Shown here: piece by piece, positions 1-7,320 of the stretch
Numbering within the stretch: position 1 is the stretch's first letter
Layout of the letters: each line of letters begins with the position of its first letter
From: Alphaproteobacteria bacterium
GTDB lineage: Bacteria; Pseudomonadota; Alphaproteobacteria; ATCC43930; CGMCC-115725
Direction: 5' to 3'
DNA: 17,620 nt
Assembly: GCA_017353855.1 (NCBI GenBank)
Contig: JAFMSA010000023.1
Span: 1 to 17,620, forward strand
Notes under the pieces: model-generated
The model's database searches: none
Told to the model about the DNA's origin: nothing
What the model saw: the letters and a program-made list of their open reading frames with translations, nothing else
Made by a program: the position numbers and the translations under genes

Positions 1-1512
1 GCATCCGGCGTCCGTCGTTGTCGCCTCTGATAAGCCCGGTAGGGGAGGTAGTTAGCCTGCGACCGGACTGAGTGGCACGACCGCCTTTGCCGAGCCCTGC
101 GGCGGCCGCTTGGGTAATATGCCGATCCGACGACGTCGCCGGATCATGATGCCGGATGCCCAGGATTCGGAATATCGCATCTCGTCGGTGGGGTGTCTGA
201 TTCCCGGGGCCCCCGTGTGAGAGTTCTCTGCCCGAGATGCAAACGGGATTTAGGAATTGGCCAGGATCAGTTCGCAAAGTGGAAAATACTGGCAACGGAG
301 GTAAATGGAACGAAACGCGGACTTGGCGAAGATGGTTTTGAGGACGGTTCAGGCCAAATTCGCAAGAGGCTTTTTTCGCTGCCGCGGCAGCAGGGCCTGG
401 TTCGCCTCCGGCTCAGGCTTTCTGCCCGAGATCCACCGCGTCGTAACGTCTCAATCCCGTCGCGCAGCGAGATCGTCAATGGTCGGTGTCACAAAGATGC
501 AGCCTATCCCGGAAGACTGAGAGCCATTGAACGACGAACGGTTCTCATCGGCCTCCGCCATGATCACGACCGATTGGTCTGCGGGCCAAAAGTCGAATCC
601 ATGCGGCTGCGTCAGGCTCAGGCTCACGGAAGGTTGGCGATTGGGCGAGTTCGGGCAGGGTGCTAGTCAAGCACGAACACAGCAACATCAAATTATATTA
701 ATCAAAGGATGCGCTGATAGGCGCGCTCGGCATCGCTGCCGTTGAACCACGTCGGGTCGTCTTCGGACACCGCTGGCCATGGATAGGGCGACAGCAGAGA
801 TGCGCTGCCCACCTTCACGTCGAGGCGACGACCCGTCAAGGGTACCAGTTGCTGCACGTCTCTTGGTCGTTCCATTGTTCCATCGGATAAGGAACGCCTT
901 CTCCGCGGCAATGCGACGTTTGTTGTCCTCGCGCAGGTGCTAGGCAGAGGAGCCCCGGATTCGTCGAAACTCTGCGCCGCTGCGGCCGTCCCTCCGGTCA
1001 CGTTTGTCCAAACCTTGCCTTCGCCGCTCGCGGCCGCGGATCGTCGGCCTCAATTTGATCGCCGAAGCGGGACGCGGGTCGCCGCCGTTAGCGCATCAGC
1101 CCTCGCCGGTCGTCGCTTGGGGAGCCGGCAAGGTCCCTTGGCGCTAGGCTAGAGATGCTTACGCCGGTGAGCGGGCTCCGGAGATCCGATGCGGCGTCGT
1201 GAGCGGTGACCCGACGAGCCGGCGCGCAATCACACCGAGCAGGACGGATCGGCCGGCGCCCAGGCTCGTCGAATAAGCAACGCGCGAAACATCGTGCCAC
1301 ATGGTGCCTGCCCAGTGCCCCATCCCCCCCGATCCTTTGCCCATTGCCGTGACGGGCAGCATGTTTGCCGTTCTGTCACGACGCTATGAGCGGCCAGCTG
1401 CAAAAGATGGGCTCTATTCGCCGCAGGAGACAAGCTGATCGGTACTCCTCCGGAACGCTTGTTTGTGTGCGGCGTGTTTACCGCAAACCCGGTGGTACGC
1501 GAGAGGAGCAAC
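1..1512. other. gene-poor region upstream of the kup pseudogene
   Basis: I recognise no gene, RNA gene or mobile element here. Open frames exist on both strands but none combines a good start, a ribosome binding site and a familiar protein. Two minus-strand stretches read more protein-like than the rest: 451-561, which starts MAEADENRSS, and 702-1001, which ends with WFNGSDAERAYQ. They may be remnants of older genes, since the adjoining region is clearly decaying. A 14-base perfect palindrome (GCTGCCGCGGCAGC, 378-391) and a C run near 1323-1330 are visible but have no assigned role. Confidence 0.5.
1502..1508 (+). promoter_or_regulatory. Shine-Dalgarno sequence of the former kup gene
   Basis: AGAGGAG lies four bases before ATG 1513. 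It is a near-ideal ribosome binding site kept in front of a dead gene, and it fixes the probable original kup start. The reading frame from this ATG closes early, and the Kup blocks are in another frame. Confidence 0.55.
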
Positions 1513-2524
1513 ATGAACCGATCGCTCAAGCGACAGCGGTGCCCCGGCACGATGCAAAGCCGTTCGCGGCAGCCGCCGTTCTCACGGCGCTCGGCACAGT
1601 TTACGGCGACATCGGAATGAGTTCGCTCTGTGCGTTCAGGCAGGCAGCGCTCGCGAGCGGAGCGTTCTCGCACGAAACGATCCTGGGCCTCGTCTCGCTC
1701 ATCCTCTGGACGTTGATCGTAACCGTGTCGCTCAAATACGCAATTGTGATCATGCGCGCCGACAACGACGGCGAGGGCGGCATCATGGCCATTGCTGGCA
1801 TTGCTTGACGTGCGGCACGCGCCGCGCGGCAACTGGCGAGCTTCGCTCCTTGTCGTTGGCCTGATCGGCGCTGCGCTTCTCTACGGCGACGGCGTTATAA
1901 CATCAGCGATTTCGGTACTGAGCGCAATTGAAGGCCTTAAACTCGACGCCCCCGGGGGGGGTACAAGGGGGGTGGCGCTCGCCGTCGTCCCGCTTTGCGT
2001 CATCGTTCTCGTCGGCCTCTTCCTCGTCCAGCGCAAGGGGACAGCGTTCATCGGCACCATTTTCGGACCGCTGATGCTGTTATGGTTCCTCGCGACCGGC
2101 CTGCTCGGCACCCGGGGGATTATCGGGCAGTCTGAAATCTCGGAGCATGCAGGCCGCACTACGCGCTGACCTACCTCATTCAAGCGCGACCGGCGATCGC
2201 GGCCGCCCTTCCTCGCCATGACCGGGGGCGAGGCAATGTATGCTGATATCGGCCATTCCGGATGTCTGCCCATCCGTCGGCTGGTTCTCAATCGTCTTGC
2301 CTGCGCTCGTGCTGAATTATTTCGGTCAGGGGGCGCTGCTTCTCTCATGCCGCGACGCGATCGAAAACCCGTTCCATCTGCTGGTACCCGGATGGTTTCA
2401 TTACCCATTGGTGGCGTTTGCGACGATGGCCACGATTATTGCCTCGCAGTCGATAATATCGGGCGTCTCTGACCCGCCATCCTGCCCCGGATGCGCGTGC
2501 TGCACACCGCCAGCCGCGAAAAAG

Positions 2525-2540
2525 GACAAATTGACAAATT
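2525..2540 (+). repeat. 8-base tandem duplication inside the kup pseudogene
   Basis: GACAAATT occurs twice back to back (2525-2532 and 2533-2540). Removing one copy restores an in-frame GQIYVPAV, the expected Kup sequence at this point (KGQI upstream, YVPAVN downstream). The duplication is therefore the frameshifting lesion at this site, probably from replication slippage. Confidence 0.85.
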
Positions 2541-2631
2541 TATGTGCCGGCGGTGAACCTGCTGCTCGGCGCCGTCGTCGAGTTCGGCTCCTCCGACGCG
2601 CTCGGCGGCGCCTACGGAATCGCCGTCCCGA

Positions 2632-2892
2632 TGCCGGTCCCGACGAACGGACGGGCGCTCTTGGCGTTCCGGGTACATGTTGCCGATCTGTGGCGGCGCT
2701 CGCTCCAGCGACGCGGCCAGCGGGACGGCACCACCTGGGACCGCATGGCGAGGCTCGTCGACGACTGGTTCCCCAAACCGCACATCCTTCACCCATGGCC
2801 GAATCAAAGGTTTGCCGTCAGCCACCCGAGGTAGGAGCCGTATGCGGGAAAGCCGCACGTACGGATCTGCGACCGCGTAGTACACGAAGTGT
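2632..2892 (+). mobile_element. group II intron 3' remnant (maturase C-terminus plus domain V) inside kup
   Basis: Kup homology stops at GIAV (ends 2627) and resumes near 2896-2905. The insert encodes the last ~65 residues of a group II intron reverse transcriptase/maturase: VPTNGRALLAFR, DLWRRSLQRRGQR, then WFPKPHILHPWPNQRFAVSHPR up to TAG 2832-2834. Domain V follows immediately, the usual order at an intron 3' end. The intron 5' half, the reverse-transcriptase domain and most of the maturase are missing, and no convincing domain VI with a branch-point A is visible, so it cannot splice or move. It lies in the same orientation as kup. The left junction has the microhomology GTCCCGA (2625-2631 and 2637-2643). 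Class assignment is not possible from this piece. The edges are approximate to about 10 bases. Confidence 0.85.
2835..2868 (+). ncRNA. group II intron domain V hairpin
   Basis: GAGCCGTA is followed by TGCGG, a GAAAG loop, CCGCA, a two-base CG bulge and TACGGATC. The 5-bp distal stem, the bulge and the proximal stem with the AGC catalytic triad (2836-2838) are typical of bacterial group II domain V. The 3' strand reads GGATC where GGTTC is usual, so the triad G faces A instead of forming a G-U wobble. That would be expected to harm catalysis and fits a dead element. Confidence 0.85.
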
Positions 2893-3660
2893 CCCATCAC
2901 GACGATGGCGATCACGACGGTGATGGCGGCTCTGGTGGCGAGACAATGGGGACACAATCTGGTGCTCGTCACTGCGGCCAATGGATTTTTCCTCACGATC
3001 GATCTGATCTTTGTCGCCGCCAACGAAACAAAGCTCGTCCAAGGCGGCTGGTTTCCAATGCTGCTCGCGTGGGCGTCGTCGCCTTCCTGATGCTGACATG
3101 GTGCACGGGGAACAGCTGCTCGAGCAGCAGCGCTCGCGCCTGCAGCAACGCTCGGAGGAATTTCGTCGAGTGGTTTCTTGAAAGCCGCCCGGTCAGGCTG
3201 CCGGGGGCGGCGGCGATCGTGACCGCTGCGAACAGTTGTCCCGCGCGCCCTGACGCGCCACCTCCGAGGCGGCAACCGTCTACGGCACGAGCGCGTGCTG
3301 GTGGTCACGATAAACAGCACAGACGCGCCGCGCGCCGAATCTGATCAGCGCGTGACGTGTCCGGGTGGGTGCCGGGAATTACGCAGGTGGAGCTTTATTA
3401 CGGCTTTACGGAGCAGCCCGATGTGATGGCCGGTCTCAGGATGGCGGCCCGTGACCCGGCGCTGCGGGAGATCGACCCGCAGAGGATCACGTTTATTCGC
3501 GGCGGATCAAGGTCGTCCCGAGCGGCAAGGTGCCCGGGATGTCGCTATCGCGAAAGCGGCTGTTTGCAGCAATGCACCTCAATGCCTATCCGGCCGCCTA
3601 TTCTGGGATACCCGCGAACCTCGCCATCGAGGTGGGTCTCGAACTCGAGATCTGAAAGAC

Positions 3661-4072
3661 ATGTCAAATGGCCCAGCCGGTGGATGTCAGTGCGGCCATA
3701 TTCGCTATGAGAGCTCGGGTGAACTGCCATTGCAGCGAATGCCGGAGGTCGGCTTCCGCATTTTGCCTATCTGTAGAAGTCCGGCGGGCGGGTCTTCGCG
3801 TCCTCACCGGTGAGCATGCGTGGTCCCGCTCCACACATAGCGGCCGCCGCCTGAAGTGCTTCTCTTGTCCGCAATGCGGTTCGTGCCTGTCGCATCAGAG
3901 TGACCCTCCCGGCGAAAGGGTCAGGCTCAACGCCGGCCCGCTCGATGTCCAGGTCGACGTCTCTCCCGCGATTCACATCTGGACCTCACGCCCACTCCCT
4001 GGCGTGATAATCCCATCCGACGCCCGACAATCTCTGCACGAACCGGGCGACTCGCTGATTGAGGAGCGCTGA
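3661..4072 (+). pseudogene. GFA/CENP-V family zinc protein, frameshifted
   Basis: GFA-domain proteins (family of the glutathione-dependent formaldehyde-activating enzyme) bind zinc through paired cysteines and act on glutathione adducts or related substrates. ATG 3661 opens MSNGPAGGCQCGHIRYESSGE in one frame. The rest continues in the next frame from about 3719: CHCSECRRSASAF, then CPQCGSCLSHQSDPPGE, AIHIWTSRPLPGV and a stop at 4070-4072. All three cysteine clusters (CQC, CHCSEC, CPQC) are present. At the junction roughly six residues expected between SSGE and the CHC motif are missing, so this looks like a small out-of-frame deletion. The gene starts five bases after the kup stop. It could be expressed only if the frame break were an assembly error. 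The family call is good; the exact substrate is unknown. Confidence 0.85.
4061..4066 (+). promoter_or_regulatory. Shine-Dalgarno sequence of the amidohydrolase gene
   Basis: GAGGAG ends seven bases before ATG 4074 and decides that start over the upstream in-frame TTG at 4059. It lies within the last codons of the frameshifted GFA gene, so the intact downstream gene depends on sequence inside a dead one. Confidence 0.7.
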
Positions 4073-4073
4073 T

Positions 4074-5342
4074 ATGAAGGTGTTGAAGGGAGGAAGGCTG
4101 ATCGACGGAACCGGCGCCGGCCCGGTGGCGGGCGCCGCGATCGTGATCCGCAATCAACGCATCGAGGCGGTCACGACCAGAGCCGCCGACGACTGGCCGG
4201 CGGAGGCGGAGATTATCGATGTCACCGGCATGACGGTATTGCCCGGCCTCATCGACTGTCACGACCATATGGCGATGCACGGCTATGATCTGGCCCGGCG
4301 CTGGGGTATCGACGAGCCGCAGAGCACCCGCACTTTGCGAACTGCCAAGGTTTTGCGAGACACGCTGATGGCGGGCTATACGGCGGTGCGCGACGCGGCG
4401 GGTCTCGACGGCGGCTTCAAGCACGCAATCGACGAGGGTCTGATCGCGGGACCCCGTCTCGTCGTGTCGCTGTGCATCATCTCCCCGATCGGCGGCATCG
4501 GCGACCGCGTCAGCCCGGCCGGATTTTCCTGCTGCGTTCCGAGTGATCCGCTACTTCCCGACGCCGTCATCAACAGCCCCGCGGACGTCCGGCCGGTCGT
4601 GCGGCGGGTCGTGCGTGCCGGCGCCGACGTCATCAAATGCGCCACTACCGGAGGCGCGAGCTCGCGGCCCGGACACGGGCCGGCGGACGCGGCATTCAAT
4701 CTTGACGAAATGCAGGCGCTGACCGAGGAAGCCCACGCGCTCGATCGCCGGGTCATGTGTCACGCACTCGGCGGCCGCGGCTTGCGCATCGCGGTGGAGG
4801 CAGGTGTCGATTCGATCGAGCATGGCTGCTATCTCGACACAGAACCCGAATTGCTCGATATGATGGCGCGGCGCGGGATCTTTTTCGTGCCGACTTTCGC
4901 GGTCTACGACTTCCACCGTAAGTCGGCGTTGCCGCATGTCCGCGAACGCGCGCACGACCTCCAGAACCACCATGTAGAGAGCCTCCGCCGGGCCTTGGCG
5001 GCGGGGGTCAGGATTGCCGCCGGAACCGACGCGGGCGGGCACGGCCATCCGAGCAACGCGCTCGAGATCGAATGCCTCGTAAAGGCAGGGTTGACACCGC
5101 TGCAGGCGTTGCGGGCGGCAACCGGCTGGGCCGCGGAGTGCCTCGGCCGGGAGTGCGAATTCGGGACGGTCGAGAAAGGCAAGCTCGCCGACCTGATCGT
5201 CGTCGCAGGCGATCCGCTCGCCGATGTGCGGATATTGCAGGATCGCGAGCGCATTGCGCTCGTGCTGAAGGGCGGCGAGGTTGCCGCGGACCGACTGGAC
5301 AGCGAGCGGGGCCGACGGGACGTCAGGGGATGTCCGCAATGA
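4074..5342 (+). CDS. metal-dependent amidohydrolase (imidazolonepropionase/prolidase-like subgroup)
   Basis: A 422-residue TIM-barrel hydrolase of the amidohydrolase superfamily, predicted to cleave an amide, cyclic amide or dipeptide bond with a binuclear metal centre in the cytoplasm. Visible ligands are the HxH motif H63/H65 (PGLIDCHDH), the probable carboxylated lysine K188 (ADVIKCATTGG), H230 (VMCHALGG), H250 (SIEHGCYLD) and the catalytic aspartate D319 (AAGTDAGG). The N-terminal beta-sandwich and the C-terminal GKLADLIVVAGDPL return strand are both present, so the enzyme looks complete. No signal peptide is seen. The start is ATG 4074, preceded by GAGGAG. The stop overlaps the SDR start in ATGA, suggesting translational coupling. 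The substrate cannot be read from sequence: this subgroup includes Xaa-Pro and Xaa-Arg dipeptidases and imidazolonepropionase-like enzymes. HutI itself is unlikely, since no hut genes are nearby. Confidence 0.88.
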   Translation: MKVLKGGRLIDGTGAGPVAGAAIVIRNQRIEAVTTRAADDWPAEAEIIDVTGMTVLPGLIDCHDHMAMHGYDLARRWGIDEPQSTRTLRTAKVLRDTLMAGYTAVRDAAGLDGGFKHAIDEGLIAGPRLVVSLCIISPIGGIGDRVSPAGFSCCVPSDPLLPDAVINSPADVRPVVRRVVRAGADVIKCATTGGASSRPGHGPADAAFNLDEMQALTEEAHALDRRVMCHALGGRGLRIAVEAGVDSIEHGCYLDTEPELLDMMARRGIFFVPTFAVYDFHRKSALPHVRERAHDLQNHHVESLRRALAAGVRIAAGTDAGGHGHPSNALEIECLVKAGLTPLQALRAATGWAAECLGRECEFGTVEKGKLADLIVVAGDPLADVRILQDRERIALVLKGGEVAADRLDSERGRRDVRGCPQ

Positions 5343-6118
5343 TGCGCCCTACCCGTCCGCTTGCCCTCGTAACCGGCGCATCGAGCGGGATCGGCGCCGA
5401 TCTCGCCCGCGAACTGGCGAGAGACGGTCACGACTTGGTGCTGAGTGCGCGCAGCCTTGCGCCGATGCAGACGCTCGCTGCCGAGCTCGAAAGCGGGGGC
5501 GCCGCCGCGATCGTGATCCCGGCCGATCTCAGCAAACCCGGCGCCGCCGCAGAGCTTGCCGACGCCATCCAAAGCCGCGGACTTGTCGTCGATGTCCTGG
5601 TCAACAATGCCGGGCTCGGCGCGATCGGGCGGTTCGACCAGATGGACCCCGGGCGAATAGGCGAGATGCTGCAGGTCAATGTCGCGGCATTGACCGAACT
5701 TACGCGGCTGCTGCTGCCGGGCATGGTCGCACGCCGCCGCGGCAAGGTGCTGCTCGTCGCGTCCACGGCCAGTTTCCAACCCGGCCCGGGTATGGCGGCG
5801 TATTTTGCGACAAAGGCCTATGTCTTAAGCCTCGGCGAGGCGCTTGCTTACGAGCTCCGGGCAACCGGGGTCACTGTGACAACATTGTGTCCCGGCGCCA
5901 CTGCCACGAACTTCTTCAATGTGGCCGGGGCCCGCGACATCAAAATGCGCCCCGCGATGAGCGCCGCCGCGGTGGCGGGCATCGGCTATCGCGCGCTGAA
6001 GGCAGGCCGTCGCGTCGTAATCGCCGGAGTGTTGAACAATATCCTCGCGGTCGCCAGCAGACTGGCGCCGCGTGCGATTGTGCTACCGGCTACTGCCGCG
6101 CTGATGTCGCGACGTTGA
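5339..6118 (+). CDS. short-chain dehydrogenase/reductase (SDR) family oxidoreductase
   Basis: A 259-residue classical SDR using NAD(P)H, cytoplasmic. Visible features are the nucleotide-binding TGASSGIG (residues 12-19), NNAG (89-92) and the catalytic triad S142, Y155 and K159 (YFATK). The PG motif after the sixth strand (LCPGATATNF) is also present. The length is normal for the class. R27-type residues after the glycine motif (LARELARDGHDLVLSAR) would favour NADP, as in the DltE/YqjQ-like branch; this is inference. ATG 5339 is chosen because it overlaps the previous stop in ATGA and lies nine bases after CAGGGGA. ATG 5330 and 5342 are in frame as alternatives. The gene probably shares an operon with the amidohydrolase, but a common pathway is not evident. 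It ends 17 bases from the convergent folE stop. Confidence 0.9.
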   Translation: MMRPTRPLALVTGASSGIGADLARELARDGHDLVLSARSLAPMQTLAAELESGGAAAIVIPADLSKPGAAAELADAIQSRGLVVDVLVNNAGLGAIGRFDQMDPGRIGEMLQVNVAALTELTRLLLPGMVARRRGKVLLVASTASFQPGPGMAAYFATKAYVLSLGEALAYELRATGVTVTTLCPGATATNFFNVAGARDIKMRPAMSAAAVAGIGYRALKAGRRVVIAGVLNNILAVASRLAPRAIVLPATAALMSRR

Positions 6119-6135
6119 TCCCCGAAGATTGCGCG

Positions 6136-6795
6136 TCAGACGTTGTCGAGCTTCGCGCCGGCCGGCGTTGCGATCATCGACAGGACTTCGCGCCGGCTAA
6201 GCGGGTCATCGCGAAAGGCGCCGAGCATCCGGCTCGTTATCATCGTTACCCCCGGTTTATGCACTCCGCGCGTCGTCATGCATTGATGGGCGGCCTCGAT
6301 GATCACCGCCACACCCTTCGGCTGCAGCACTTCATCGAGCGTGTTGGCGATTTGCACCGTCATTTTCTCCTGTATCTGCAATCGCTTGGCATACACTTCG
6401 ACAAGCCGGGCCAGCTTGGAGATGCCGACGATACGTTTGTTCGGGAGGTAAGCGACGTGGGCCTTGCCGATGATTGGCGCAATGTGGTGTTCGCAATGCG
6501 ATTCGAAACGGATGTCCCGAAGCGCGACGATCTCGTCGTAGCCATTGGTCTCGGCAAAGGTGCGTTGTAACAGCGCGACCGGATCCTCGTCGTAGCCGCC
6601 GAAGAACTCGTCATAGGCCCGCACGACGCGATCGGGGGTGCCAAGCAGCCCCTCGCGCGTCGGGTCGTCACCGGCGTAGCGGATCAACGTGCGGACCGCT
6701 TCCATGGCTTCCTCGCGGCTCGGTCGCGGCACGGAGCGGGCCGATTCGGGCAGTCGTTCTGAGAAGGACACAGATGGAGTAAAAGCGCGCGGCAT
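6136..6795 (-). CDS. folE: GTP cyclohydrolase I (FolE)
   Basis: FolE converts GTP to 7,8-dihydroneopterin triphosphate, the first step of folate and pterin synthesis, as a cytoplasmic decamer. The 219-residue protein carries the zinc ligands C101 and H104 in SHCEHH, C172 in HQCMTTRGV, and the active-site H103 and H170. Other family blocks are GLLGTPDRV, LPNKRIVGISKLARLVEVYA and RLQIQEKMTVQIA, and the C-terminus SRREVLSMI is complete, so this is a zinc-type FolE1. ATG 6795 is chosen; an in-frame TTG at 6807 is the only nearby alternative, and AGAGGA lies rather far (13 bases) from the ATG. It is the third of three minus-strand genes after the LLM oxidoreductase and apaG, 41 bases below the latter. 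It is convergent with the SDR gene. Confidence 0.97.
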   Translation of the reverse strand: MPRAFTPSVSFSERLPESARSVPRPSREEAMEAVRTLIRYAGDDPTREGLLGTPDRVVRAYDEFFGGYDEDPVALLQRTFAETNGYDEIVALRDIRFESHCEHHIAPIIGKAHVAYLPNKRIVGISKLARLVEVYAKRLQIQEKMTVQIANTLDEVLQPKGVAVIIEAAHQCMTTRGVHKPGVTMITSRMLGAFRDDPLSRREVLSMIATPAGAKLDNV

Positions 6796-6836
6796 CAAAA
6801 TTCTCAATTCCTCTTTGTTGTTGACGGAGAATCCGG

Positions 6837-7229
6837 TCAGTTGAGGCGAACCGGCTGATGTGGACTGTCGAGCGAAAACGCCGGAATACGGACCGAAAAG
6901 CTTTCCCCGCCTCGTGTTTCCATCTCGTAGGTGCCGACCATGATGCCAGACGGCGTCGGCAACGGCGTGCCGCTGGTGTACTCGAAGCTTTCACCGGGTC
7001 CCAGCACGGGCTGCTCGCCAACCACCCCCGGACCTCGCACCTCCTGCAGCCGTCCGAGATTATCGGTTATCCGCCAGTGGCGACGACGCAGCTGAACCGT
7101 CTCCCTCCCGCCGTTCTCGATGCGGACATGATAGGCCCATACGTAGTGGTTCTCGGCCGGCGAGGACTGATCCTCGAGATAAAAGGGCTTCACAGTGACG
7201 GTGATTGATCGGGTGGTTTCCGAATACAT
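6837..7229 (-). CDS. apaG: ApaG domain protein
   Basis: A 130-residue single-domain ApaG protein with a fibronectin-III-like fold. The family's biochemical role is unsettled: it was named for linkage to apaH and has been tied to Co2+/Mg2+ efflux phenotypes. Diagnostic blocks are ENHYVWAYHVRIEN, VQLRRRHWRITD, VRGPGVVGEQPVLGPGE, FEYTSGTPL, GIMVGTYEM and a final IPAFSLD. The length is usual for the family. ATG 7229 (MYSETTRSI) is preceded by GCGAGGG eight bases upstream. An open frame continues to 7268 but has no comparable site. apaG stands directly before folE on the same strand with no apaH in view. Confidence is high for the family and low for any specific function. Confidence 0.95.
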   Translation of the reverse strand: MYSETTRSITVTVKPFYLEDQSSPAENHYVWAYHVRIENGGRETVQLRRRHWRITDNLGRLQEVRGPGVVGEQPVLGPGESFEYTSGTPLPTPSGIMVGTYEMETRGGESFSVRIPAFSLDSPHQPVRLN

Positions 7230-7320
7230 GGCCGTAACCCTCGCTTTTTCCGGACCGCCCGGCATCACGCCCCAGCGGCGGGAAGATCATCAATCAATGT
7301 CGTTCCAGCGCCAAAACCCG

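Larger units (their letters stand above)
1513..3655 (+). pseudogene. kup: kup-type potassium uptake transporter, multiply frameshifted pseudogene
   Basis: Kup/HAK/KT proteins are inner-membrane K+ importers of about 630 residues. Kup blocks appear in the right order but in changing frames: ALGTVYGDIG and LKYAIVIMRADNDGEGGI (about 1580-1800), LIGAALLYGDGVITSAIS (about 1860), FLAMTGGEAMYADIGH (about 2209), LVLNYFGQGALLL and ENPFHLLVPGW (about 2310-2400), SQSIISGV (about 2450), LPRMRVLHTASREKGQI (2482-2532), SSDALGGAYGIAV (to 2627), MAITTVMAALVARQWG (2905), QGGWFPMLL (about 3040) and a C-terminal GLELEI ending at TGA 3653-3655. At least nine frame changes, some missing residues and an intron remnant rule out a working protein. 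A strong Shine-Dalgarno AGAGGAG (1502-1508) precedes ATG 1513, but even that ATG is out of frame with the first Kup block. Several lesions are multi-base, so homopolymer sequencing error does not explain the whole. Confidence in the family and its broken state is high; the exact 5' end is less certain. Confidence 0.92.

Noticed and set aside
193..666. Open frame of 157 codons on the plus strand near the left end
   Set aside because: Arginine-rich composition typical of a GC-rich shadow frame, no ribosome binding site and no recognisable family.
1159..1362. Minus-strand 67-codon frame with a membrane-like stretch (VAYSTSLGAGRSVLLGVIARR)
   Set aside because: No good ribosome binding site and no family match from memory. 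It is too short to separate from chance, although it could be another remnant.
5072..5338. Upstream extension of the SDR frame inside the amidohydrolase gene
   Set aside because: The extension is a shadow frame of the amidohydrolase, and the Rossmann fold starts just after ATG 5339.
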